Assembly: GCA_964502465.1 (NCBI GenBank)
Contig: CAZCWX010000331.1
Span: 1 to 25,925 of the forward strand
Source of the DNA: CAZCWX01 sp964502465
GTDB lineage: Bacteria > Desulfobacterota > Binatia > Bin18
Direction of reading: 5' to 3'
Length of the DNA stretch: 25,925 nt
Positions 1 to 6,467 of the stretch are shown piece by piece; position 1 is the first letter of the stretch, and each line of letters starts with the position of its first letter. The notes below the pieces were generated by a model. The model ran no database searches. It was not told the DNA's origin and worked only from the letters and a program-made list of their open reading frames with translations. Both the position numbers and the translations under genes were made by a program.

Positions 1-149
1 GCAGTACTGAACAGGACCGCAGCCAGGAACAGGACGACCACGTTGCGCTCAATCCAGGACTGGAGCAACACGGTCAACAGCAGCGCGAGAGTCACACTCC
101 CGGCTACGACGCCATAACGCAACAACCATGCACGACTGCCTTGCCGCAT
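1..149 (-). CDS. Membrane N-terminus of a probable sensor kinase (partial)
   Basis: The reading frame starts with an ATG at 149 on the minus strand and runs off the left edge, so only the first 49 residues are visible. A GGGAGG ribosome binding site lies about 10 bases upstream of the ATG. The visible peptide has a short basic start (MRQGSRAWLLRYG), a hydrophobic helix, a short polar stretch (QSWIERN) and the start of a second hydrophobic helix. This two-helix pattern is common at the N-terminus of membrane sensor histidine kinases with a KdpD/DUF4118-like four-helix domain, in which the next part would be a PAS or kinase region. That assignment is an inference from the pattern; no kinase motif is visible. 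It could also be another small-loop membrane protein. Confidence 0.5.
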   Translation of the reverse strand, partial: MRQGSRAWLLRYGVVAGSVTLALLLTVLLQSWIERNVVVLFLAAVLFST

Positions 150-602
150 AGGTCAGCCTCCCTCGGCATGTGGGTCAGATTGACGCCCTTTTGCTTACCT
201 GCTTACCTTCCTCGCTGGTCCGTCGCCTCACTCCTTCACACCGCAGATTCTACCATACAAGGGACAGGGCATGTTGGCTGCGTTGGGCGAAGCCAATCTT
301 GTTGGAATCCCTCCGGCACTGGTCGATTTCACGCCGATCTTCCTCAGCAGAAGGGCTATGGTGAAAAGGTTCCCTGAGGATAATGCGCTTGCCGGCTAGC
401 AAGCAGGCGACTGCGCTCAGGGGAAGGGCCCTGAGGATCTCACCCAGAACCCTTCTATGTTGCGATCCATTTAGTATACCAGGAGTCAGAGGCGTGTGAT
501 CACCCTTCCCGATTATGCCTGCTGATCCTGCAGGATTGCAGGAGAGCGAGAGGCTCCGGCCACCGCTCGACGCTTCTCCGGCCGCACCGGCGTGTCATCG
601 AA
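150..602. other. Intergenic region without a recognisable gene
   Basis: This 453-base stretch lies between the stop of the secreted protein gene and the start of the left-edge membrane protein gene, both on the minus strand. I see no convincing coding frame. Two small dyads are visible: CTCAGGG / CCCTGAG at 416-435 with a 6-base loop, and the perfect 12-base palindrome ATCCTGCAGGAT at 525-536. Neither has a T tract on the minus strand, so neither is a clear terminator for the gene ending at 603. The promoter of the left-edge gene should lie here but I cannot place it. Confidence 0.5.
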
Positions 603-1859
603 CTAGCGCTTTCCCTCGAACTGTCGAAATAGCTTGCGGGCCTTCTTTTCCGGGACCACACTAAATGTACCGCCCTCCTTAGAGACGCAGAACAGAAAGC
701 GGCGTCCGACAGTGTTAAAGAAAGGACTAGGATCCTGCCCGACCAAGGCCTCCGCGCAAAAGGAGGCGAACTCGGCGACCGTGCCCGGTACGTCAAACTG
801 AAATTGGAGGAAGGTACTCTGCTGCGGCTTTAAGGCCAGCTTCTGCGGGGATGGATTGCCGGATCTCTTGCCCGTTTGAAAGACGGTCTCGTTTGCGAGA
901 GAGCCGATCCCAAAGCCACTGATCAGACTCCAGGCTGCGCCTTTGAAAGTGGTAGAGGAACTGTTCCGGACTCTCACACTATAGGTACAGGTCCCTCCTG
1001 TCGGCGCAATGTTCCCGCAGGGATCGACGGCAAAGAACTGGATCGGAAAGGGCGTGAGTGGGAGGTCGCCAATGTCGTGATCTTCGTCCTCACCAACGTC
1101 AAAAGGCGCGGTCTGGTCGGTCTGGAACTGATCGGCGAAGGCTACGACCTGGTACCTATCCGCCGTCAGAGGGAACCCTGCACCGTCACTGGAGAACAGG
1201 AAGCGTCCCTCCCTGTCCGTAGACTGAGCGTTAACGAACTCAAACTCAAGGCAGTCGCTGTCAAGACAGCGACGCAACTCCACAAAAGCAAAGGGGAAAG
1301 CATCTCCCCGGAGGGGAGTCCCACTGACTGCATCGACGATCCTCCCGCTGATAGACCCGGCTAGCACAAGCGGGGTAATGGTCAACTGATAGGAACCACT
1401 AGAGCCACCCGTGCCACTAAAGTCCCCATCGCAACAACTCGTTGCAGCCAGGATGAAAACCCCGTCATCCGGGATGGCAAACTGGAGCCTGGAATTGAGC
1501 CCTCCGCTGTCATCATTGCTAGCAAGGAGCTGACATCCGGAGTCAAAGAGTCCCAGGAAGGGATCTCCGAGCTCCAGCCCGATCAGATCCGCCCTCACCT
1601 CAGCACCCGGCGTAGCAGTGAATCGGAAGAAATCCACATCAGGAAAATCTGGTGGGGTATCTAAACTGCCCTCTACCGTAAACGGGAGCGTGACCGCGCC
1701 GAAGTCCTGCGCGGCTGGACACGGGTGGTTGAACTCCACCTCGCCCCCCTGAGCAAACGCAAGGTGTGGTACCCCGATCAGGATCGCCAAAGCACTCAGC
1801 AACATGGCGACCTGCAGGCATAAGGTGCCCCCTCGCCGGTCTTCCTCTAACCTGTCCAT
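603..1859 (-). CDS. Secreted protein with PPC-like and carboxypeptidase-regulatory-like domains
   Basis: The protein has 418 residues from the ATG at 1859, chosen because AAAGGAGGG sits 4 to 6 bases upstream; a longer frame reaching 2033 is open but lacks such a site. Residues 1 to about 37 form a Sec signal peptide: a charged start, a leucine/alanine-rich core and an AFA|QGG cleavage site. Residues about 45-155 resemble a bacterial pre-peptidase C-terminal (PPC) domain, with DVDFFRFTATPG, a Cys-containing GLFDSGCQLLASNDDSGG loop and a SGSYQLTITP end. Residues about 160-245 resemble a carboxypeptidase-regulatory-like (Ig-type) fold beginning GSISGRIVDA. The C-terminal third is beta-rich and unassigned. 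No protease catalytic domain is visible, so it is probably a secreted binding or surface protein. Paired cysteines suggest disulfides. Exact role unknown. Confidence 0.7.
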   Translation of the reverse strand: MDRLEEDRRGGTLCLQVAMLLSALAILIGVPHLAFAQGGEVEFNHPCPAAQDFGAVTLPFTVEGSLDTPPDFPDVDFFRFTATPGAEVRADLIGLELGDPFLGLFDSGCQLLASNDDSGGLNSRLQFAIPDDGVFILAATSCCDGDFSGTGGSSGSYQLTITPLVLAGSISGRIVDAVSGTPLRGDAFPFAFVELRRCLDSDCLEFEFVNAQSTDREGRFLFSSDGAGFPLTADRYQVVAFADQFQTDQTAPFDVGEDEDHDIGDLPLTPFPIQFFAVDPCGNIAPTGGTCTYSVRVRNSSSTTFKGAAWSLISGFGIGSLANETVFQTGKRSGNPSPQKLALKPQQSTFLQFQFDVPGTVAEFASFCAEALVGQDPSPFFNTVGRRFLFCVSKEGGTFSVVPEKKARKLFRQFEGKR

Positions 1860-2030
1860 AATCCCTCCTTTTTGTTGGCAGGTTACTGTTTCTCTGCATT
1901 GCCTCTCGGTGACGGCCTGCATACTGGTGGGCTGCGCGCTCTCCGGCGACGAGGGAGCCCTGTGGAGGTCCTCTCGTGATGAGGAGTATCGGCACGATAG
2001 GTAGAGTCCATTCTTCTCTTTCCTCCAGTC

Positions 2031-2068
2031 CAAACAAAAAGGGCCACCCGCTTGGCACAGGTGGCCCT
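2031..2068 (-). terminator. Rho-independent terminator (minus strand)
   Basis: On the minus strand AGGGCCACC (2068-2060) pairs perfectly with GGTGGCCCT (2048-2040) around an 11-base loop, followed by TTTTTGTTTG (2040-2031). It ends the candidate RNA above and lies 172 bases upstream of the secreted protein's start codon, so it could act as an attenuator for that gene. Confidence 0.8.
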
Positions 2069-2118
2069 AAAGTGGCGGCTCTCTCGTCTCCTGACCGCCT
2101 TCTCCTTAGACCCTTATG
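2036..2118 (-). ncRNA. Candidate leader RNA or small RNA with two hairpins
   Basis: On the minus strand a sigma-70-like promoter (2154-2125) would start a transcript near 2118. It would fold into one hairpin with a GGCGG/CCGCC stem (2099-2074) and then a strong rho-independent terminator (2068-2031), giving an RNA of about 80 bases. The region has no coding frame of note and carries AAGGAGA and CAGGAGA elements. It lies between the Cas6 terminator and the secreted protein gene at 1859, so it is either an independent sRNA or an attenuated 5' leader of that gene. It does not match a riboswitch class that I recognise. This is an inference from promoter, hairpin and terminator alone. Confidence 0.4.
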
Positions 2119-2124
2119 AATGGC

Positions 2125-2154
2125 GCTATACCTCTAGTGCTCTCCAGAAGTCAA
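2125..2154 (-). promoter_or_regulatory. Possible sigma-70 promoter for the 2036-2118 RNA
   Basis: On the minus strand TTGACT (2154-2149) and TATAGC (2130-2125) are separated by 18 bases. The -35 box matches five of six consensus bases, and the -10 box matches four of six. The predicted start near 2118 leads directly into the two-hairpin RNA. Upstream transcription is cut off by the terminator at 2275-2295, which supports the need for a new promoter here. Confidence 0.4.
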
Positions 2155-2274
2155 GCCGCACGGCACACGTGGCTTACCAGCTCTATGAAACTCGCAGAAA
2201 GCGTCCCTGCCGGATCTTTCCATAATTTTTCGCCGGGACTGGCATGCTATTTTCTCTTGAAGGCAAAGGGGAAG

Positions 2275-2295
2275 AAAAACCTCTCTCGGGAGAGG
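2275..2295 (-). terminator. Rho-independent terminator after cas6
   Basis: On the minus strand CCTCTC (2295-2290), a 4-base loop and GAGAGG (2285-2280) are followed at once by TTTTT (2279-2275). The hairpin begins six bases after the cas6 stop codon, so it is the natural end of the cas6 transcript. Confidence 0.75.
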
Positions 2296-2301
2296 GAATG
2301 T

Positions 2302-3276
2302 TTAGCGAGGCCGCTCCAGCCGATACCAGCCATTGCCAAAGGCGGCGTTTTTGCCGACGTGGATATATTCGCCTAACAATAAGAGCGGCAGGAAGGGCTC
2401 CAGGTCCCCGCGATACGTGACTTCGCCGACAAAACCGCTTAAGTCTTGCATCGCCCCTTTGCGGGTGCGACGGTCGCGGTCGATCCAGCGTCCCTTCACA
2501 GCAACTTCTTTGACTGTCTCTGCCTGCTGACCCAACTCTTTGAAATCAACGTTCAGCGCTTCACCACAGTAAAAGTACGACAGCGCGTTCACCCGGTCCC
2601 GTAGCCGTTTGATCAGGTGGTGAAACTGCGGCACGGTCACCACTTCGCCCTCAGCTTTCAACGCTGTCGGCGTGAGGAACCGAACAGTGAGCGCTTGCAG
2701 ATCTCCAAGGTCAGGGACGCGAGAACGTAGCGCGTGCCAACTGAGATGCTCTTGCGGCGGGCGGACAATCCCCTCTTTGCCGTCGTAGACCGCAGAAACC
2801 TGGTTATGCACTCCCAATGCCGTGAGAGAAGACAGAACGCAGCGCGCGCGATTGAGGCCCAATCCCCCTTCACCTAATTCGCGAAACGCCACGATGAAAT
2901 ACGGCAGATAGTCCATCGCGCTCCCGACGACGACCAAGTCAAAGGCCAGCGGCTCGCCAGGCAGGTAACGGGTCTTGGTTTCGAGCGGTGGCTTAACGAC
3001 AAACGGACGAGGAATGTTCTGATTTCTGCTCAGACGCTCCGCCGCCGGCGGCACGAACGGGTTAAAGACTGTGGTGTAAGGACAGGTGTAGCGCAGCTCA
3101 CAGGCGGCGCATTCAAGCCTGAGATCGATACAGACCAGCCGGCGAAACACCGTGCCAAAACCACCACGGATGGTGGTGCCTTTGTTGAAAGGCGGCATGT
3201 CCAAGGGGGCCTGGGGAATGAGGGAGAAATGATAATGCGCGAAGGGGAACCTGTTACTGAGGTGTTTGTGTGGCAC
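2302..3276 (-). CDS. cas6: Cas6 family CRISPR RNA-processing endoribonuclease (orphan)
   Basis: The 324-residue protein is a RAMP-superfamily Cas6, the enzyme that cuts pre-crRNA within repeats in type I and III CRISPR systems. Visible signs are the N-terminal strand and loop ending in IRGGFG (residues 36-41), a Cys set C56, C59 and C65 in ECAACELRYTCPY as in the long Cas6 subfamily, and the glycine-rich C-terminal loop HVGKNAAFGNGW (306-317) that binds the repeat RNA. Length is normal for the family. The start is the GTG at 3276; an in-frame TGA immediately precedes it and the ribosome site is weak. It lies 113 bases downstream of the sigma-54 regulator gene on the same strand, with its own terminator. 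No repeat array and no other cas gene is in the window, so it is solitary here; it may act on arrays elsewhere in the genome. The catalytic His cannot be placed by eye. Confidence 0.85.
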   Translation of the reverse strand: MPHKHLSNRFPFAHYHFSLIPQAPLDMPPFNKGTTIRGGFGTVFRRLVCIDLRLECAACELRYTCPYTTVFNPFVPPAAERLSRNQNIPRPFVVKPPLETKTRYLPGEPLAFDLVVVGSAMDYLPYFIVAFRELGEGGLGLNRARCVLSSLTALGVHNQVSAVYDGKEGIVRPPQEHLSWHALRSRVPDLGDLQALTVRFLTPTALKAEGEVVTVPQFHHLIKRLRDRVNALSYFYCGEALNVDFKELGQQAETVKEVAVKGRWIDRDRRTRKGAMQDLSGFVGEVTYRGDLEPFLPLLLLGEYIHVGKNAAFGNGWYRLERPR

Positions 3277-3389
3277 TCATTATCCATAGCAAGAGCACGG
3301 CGAAGAATGCAAACGCCAGTCTGCACCTCGTTCGCGATTCGTGTTCGTCCCAGTCCTGCCATCCCAGTGGGCGAGAACGGCACCTCGCA

Positions 3390-5399
3390 TCACGCTGACG
3401 CATCAGGCTGGCGCATGCCTGCCTCGCGCGGCCTCACGCCAGGCAAGCCGTACCGTTTCATTTTGCGGTAGAGGGTGACGCGATGAATGCCGAGGCAGGC
3501 AGCGGCCCGCGCCAGGTTGCCGTCCGCCTCGACTAAAGCTCGACGGATCAGGGTCACTTCGGTTTCTTTGAGCGCCCCAACCGGCACGCTGGCACTCTCC
3601 GCCGCCAGCGCGGAGATTTCTTGCGGGAAGTGCGCCGGAGTCAGGGTTGACTCTGTCACTCCATGTGCGGCGCGGAGCAGCACGTTTTTCAGCTCTCGCA
3701 CGTTGCCCGGCCAGGAATACCGACTGAGAAGCACCAGCGCATCGGCAGAAAGACGCACGTGGGGAAAGCCTAACTGGTCGAGCAGATGGCGCGCCAGGAG
3801 TGGCATGTCGTCTCGCCGTTCTCTGAGCGGCGGGAGCACAATGGGAAAAGCCGACAGCCGATAATAGAGGTCCACACGAAAGGCTTTCTGTTGCACCACG
3901 CGTTGCAGGTCTTCATTGGAAGCCGCGAGCACCCGGACATCGAGTGTTGCCGGGTGCTCTGCACCGACCCGCGTCACTTGTCCGTCTTCGAGCGCGCGCA
4001 GGAGGCTGACTTGCATCCGTGGAGACATCGCTTCCACTTCATCGAGGAAGAGCGTACCGCCGTGGGCTAATTCTATTTTTCCCGCTCGTCCGCCTCGGAC
4101 CGCACCGGTAAAAGCTCCCTCGACGTAGCCAAAGAGTTCAGCGGCGAGCAGTTCATCGCTGGCGGCACCACAATTGACCGCGACAAAGGGCCCGTGACAC
4201 CGCGCGCTGGCCGCATGGATCGCATGCACAAAGAGTTCTTTGCCCGTCCCGGACTCGCCTAAGAGGAGCACCGGGAAGTCTTGTGCTGCCGCGCGACGCG
4301 CCAGCGTCAGACAGTGCTGGAAGGCGGGCGACTTTCCGGTTAAATCGGCAAACGTGTAGGAAGCGGACCAGGAAGCGCGACGGCTCCTCACTGGCCGCGT
4401 CTCCTGAGGCCGTGACAACACCAGGATGGTTCCCACTGGTTGCCGGTTGCCCTTGATCGGCATCGCGGTCGCGTTCAGCGACAGCTCTTTCCCAGGGATA
4501 TCCATCTGTACCGCGTATGGTCGGATCTCGTCCTGTTGCACCAGGGGACGGAACCCCTCTACCTGTAGTTCAGGCACCCGTAACAACGATCGTCCCAACA
4601 CACTCTGCGGCACCCTGACCAGGTCACTCATCGACGGGGACGCGCCACACACGTGCCCTCTGCCATCAATCGCCAGGACGGTGTCGTGCGGATGTTGCAG
4701 GACAAAGCGGTGGTATTCGTCGAGGAGGGTGACGCGTCGGTTCAGTTCCTCATAATGGAGGAGCTGCTCAATGCGATCGGCCAGACGCAGCATCACCTCG
4801 GCATGTCCATACGCTCGTTGATACCCGGAGATCCCCAGCACCCCGATGACTTCTCTGGTGATGGGATGATGTACAGGAACGCCAAACGAGGCCCAGGGGT
4901 GAAACGCCTGACAGTAATTCTCGCTCCACAGGACGTAATCAGGACGGTCCTGTGCCAGGACAACGTTCACCATCGCCGTACCAACTAACTCTTCCGCCAT
5001 CCCTCCACCTGGCACAGCATTGATCTCCATCGCTCGCTGTAAGACCCAGGGGTGACCATTGACGTGCAGGATGCAGCCGTCACGGTCGCTGAGCCCGATC
5101 ATGAAATGCTCTTTCTTCCAGACTTGCACCATGGTCTCGAACACCGGGGTCGTGACATAAATAAGATCTTCGCGTTCCTGCAGCTTCTCAAGATCCTCAG
5201 CCGAAAGGACTAAGGGGATCTCTCGCAGGTATGGATCCACTCCCAACCGCTGGGCACGCAGCCATGATGCGCGGATAGCCGGCCGGACTTTGTCTAATCC
5301 GGTCTCTTGTCCTGCCATGAACGCTTCCCACGCCTTCGCGGTTGCTTGCATCTCGCGACGACTCGGCAACGTCAGCGCCGGAAACTGATGTTCAGACAA
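3390..5399 (-). CDS. Sigma-54-dependent activator, AcoR type (GAF-PAS-AAA+-Fis)
   Basis: This 669-residue protein activates RNA polymerase carrying sigma-54. Residues about 60-220 form a GAF-like sensor with the VLGISG segment seen in AcoR-type regulators, and residues about 225-335 a PAS-like domain. The AAA+ motor follows: Walker A GESGTGKE (381-388), the sigma-54 contact loop GAFTGA (429-434 region), Walker B GGTLFLDE (447-454), and an arginine-finger region LYYRLSAFPI (511-520). A Fis-type helix-turn-helix is at about 611-652. All motifs needed for activity are present. The start is a TTG at 5399, supported by GAGGTGA four to five bases upstream; no ATG fits as well. The next gene downstream is cas6. 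The inducer and targets are unknown; AcoR relatives control acetoin, alcohol or other catabolic operons. I found no convincing -24/-12 promoter nearby. Confidence 0.92.
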   Translation of the reverse strand: MSEHQFPALTLPSRREMQATAKAWEAFMAGQETGLDKVRPAIRASWLRAQRLGVDPYLREIPLVLSAEDLEKLQEREDLIYVTTPVFETMVQVWKKEHFMIGLSDRDGCILHVNGHPWVLQRAMEINAVPGGGMAEELVGTAMVNVVLAQDRPDYVLWSENYCQAFHPWASFGVPVHHPITREVIGVLGISGYQRAYGHAEVMLRLADRIEQLLHYEELNRRVTLLDEYHRFVLQHPHDTVLAIDGRGHVCGASPSMSDLVRVPQSVLGRSLLRVPELQVEGFRPLVQQDEIRPYAVQMDIPGKELSLNATAMPIKGNRQPVGTILVLSRPQETRPVRSRRASWSASYTFADLTGKSPAFQHCLTLARRAAAQDFPVLLLGESGTGKELFVHAIHAASARCHGPFVAVNCGAASDELLAAELFGYVEGAFTGAVRGGRAGKIELAHGGTLFLDEVEAMSPRMQVSLLRALEDGQVTRVGAEHPATLDVRVLAASNEDLQRVVQQKAFRVDLYYRLSAFPIVLPPLRERRDDMPLLARHLLDQLGFPHVRLSADALVLLSRYSWPGNVRELKNVLLRAAHGVTESTLTPAHFPQEISALAAESASVPVGALKETEVTLIRRALVEADGNLARAAACLGIHRVTLYRKMKRYGLPGVRPREAGMRQPDASA

Positions 5400-5463
5400 G
5401 ATTCACCTCATGTGGAATGTGGACAATTGCGGATTACTCAAGAATCGTATTTTTTGTTGCGCT

Positions 5464-5489
5464 TTGCAATATAGCTTGCAACCTGCAAT
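5464..5489. promoter_or_regulatory. TTGCAA repeats upstream of the sigma-54 regulator
   Basis: TTGCAA, itself a palindrome, occurs at 5464-5469 and 5476-5481 with 6 bases between, and CTGCAAT follows at 5483-5489. The cluster is 65-90 bases upstream of the regulator's TTG start, a position suited to an operator or autoregulatory site. Evidence is positional only. Confidence 0.25.
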
Positions 5490-5770
5490 GAGGCAGATTT
5501 TCCAGCACTATTGAGCAGTGCTCTCCTCATGTGTTGCAGAATGCACACCGCCAAAGGAACAGCATTCTCGCTGTGCTCACACCGCTTTTGCCAATTTCTC
5601 TAGTAAATCAGGCCTCTTGTCATTTTTCAGCCTTCTGTCCACAAGCATGGTATTTGATTTGCTCTCTATTCGCACTGCACATCCTGGTGTGCCCTCCAGG
5701 ATGTGCATGAGCGAAAGGGGGATGGACGAGATCTGTCCCCATCTACCATCTCCCTTTTCCTCCCTCCGCG

Positions 5771-5800
5771 GAGACCGCCAGTGCCCAGGCGGTCTCTTTT
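5771..5800 (+). terminator. Rho-independent terminator (plus strand) with no known gene
   Basis: GAGACCGCC (5771-5779) pairs perfectly with GGCGGTCTC (5788-5796) around an 8-base loop, followed by TTTTC. The T tract exists only in plus orientation, but the annotated genes on both sides are on the minus strand. It may close a small plus-strand transcript starting between about 5480 and 5700. Confidence 0.65.
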
Positions 5801-5827
5801 CTTGCCCATTGAACATGTTTTTCATTT

Positions 5828-5967
5828 GTCAGCGTTCAGCTATGAACTTTCAGCAGTCAGCCAGACAAGAGGAACCATGAGATATTGTCCAGCCTCTGGT
5901 ACGAGGAAGAGTGGCTTGCTTGTGGAATCCCCTTATTTTTGCTGAGCGCTGACGGCTGAACGCTGAC
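5828..5967. repeat. Inverted repeat of the GTCAGC family (small MITE-like unit)
   Basis: GTCAGCGTTCAGC at 5828-5840 is exactly reversed and complemented as GCTGAACGCTGAC at 5955-5967. Further GTCAGC/GCTGAC units lie just inside both ends (AGCAGTCAGCC at 5853-5863; GCTGAGCGCTGACG at 5941-5954). The same units recur at 7563, 15008 and 20937. The right end lies nine bases downstream of the thioesterase stop codon. The internal 114 bases hold no gene. Confidence 0.6.
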
Positions 5968-5976
5968 CTTCCTTGC

Positions 5977-6408
5977 TCAGGCTGTGCCAATCGTCCAGGT
6001 GCTGCTGACCGTTGCCACCAGTTCATCGCGTGCATTTTTTATGCAGGCTTCGACAAACGCGACGCGCTTGCCTTTGCGCAAGACTTTTCCTTCACCGCGT
6101 ACCATTCCTTTTGGCACCGGTTTGAGGAAACTCATTTTCAACTCTGCAGTGGTAGCGAATTCTCCTTCCTCCAACACCGAGCCGATAGCACTGCCAAGCA
6201 ACTCATCAGCGAACACGGTCAGGTAGCCACCAGAAACCAAACCAAACGGATTCAGTACGTGATCTTGCACTGCGTCCCATTCCCACACCGCAGTCCCAGG
6301 ACTAAACTGCAGCGGTCGCATACCCAGTGCCTGGTGCAGCGGAGCGAGATAATCCTCTGGCCGGTTGTCGCGCAGTGCCCGATTGAGTTTTTCGAGAGGA
6401 GTAAGCAT
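5977..6408 (-). CDS. PaaI-like hotdog-fold acyl-CoA thioesterase
   Basis: The protein of 143 residues resembles the PaaI/YbgC-related thioesterase superfamily, which hydrolyses acyl- or aryl-CoA. The characteristic central helix segment GLVSGGYLTVFADELLGSA corresponds to the family pattern of a Gly-Gly turn followed by an acidic residue. It is followed by TTAELKMSFLKPVPKG and GKVLRKGKRVAFVEA, the usual strands. I chose the ATG at 6408 because AGGAGC lies seven bases upstream; an ATG at 6450 would add 14 residues but lacks a ribosome site. The gene is divergent from the double CoA-transferase with 59 bases between start codons, which suggests shared control and a related CoA-ester role. The substrate is unknown. 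Confidence 0.85.
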   Translation of the reverse strand: MLTPLEKLNRALRDNRPEDYLAPLHQALGMRPLQFSPGTAVWEWDAVQDHVLNPFGLVSGGYLTVFADELLGSAIGSVLEEGEFATTAELKMSFLKPVPKGMVRGEGKVLRKGKRVAFVEACIKNARDELVATVSSTWTIGTA

Positions 6409-6411
6409 AGT
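6383..6411 (+). promoter_or_regulatory. Possible sigma-70 promoter for the CoA-transferase/biotin operon
   Basis: TTGAGT (6383-6388) and CATAGT (6406-6411) are separated by 17 bases, each matching four of six consensus bases. The predicted start would be about 50 bases upstream of the CoA-transferase ATG. The boxes lie within the start of the divergent thioesterase gene. Weak match; position is the main support. Confidence 0.3.
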
Positions 6412-6467
6412 GTGTGCTCCTATTCTTTCTTTGAGTGGTTGTATATCCATTGCACGAGGAGAACATG

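Larger units (their letters stand above)
5400..5976. other. 577-base spacer with terminator and repeats, no clear gene
   Basis: The stretch separates the thioesterase gene from the sigma-54 regulator gene, both on the minus strand. Frames of 80-120 codons exist but have no family resemblance, no ribosome site and a composition typical of non-coding DNA. What can be seen is a set of TTGCAA repeats near the regulator start, a plus-strand terminator at 5771-5800 and an inverted repeat of the GTCAGC family at 5828-5967. A small RNA on the plus strand is possible because the terminator has no other gene to serve. Confidence 0.5.

Noticed and set aside
498..520. CCCTTCCCGATTATG, like the intron 3' end at 25736-25749
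   Set aside because: Only about ten bases match, and no domain V/VI hairpin precedes it; a chance match of this size is expected in 26 kb.
876..1364. Plus-strand frame of 162 codons
   Set aside because: It is antisense to the secreted protein gene and has no recognisable motif.
1860..2033. N-terminal extension of the secreted protein (58 codons)
   Set aside because: It would place a long charged region before the signal peptide, and the ATG at 1859 has a strong ribosome site.
5411..5430. Possible sigma-54 promoter GTGGACAATTGC near the regulator
   Set aside because: The GG and GC dinucleotides are not separated by the required ten bases.
5577..5825. Minus-strand frame of 82 codons in the spacer
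   Set aside because: Low-complexity, basic, no ribosome site, and it covers the terminator hairpin.
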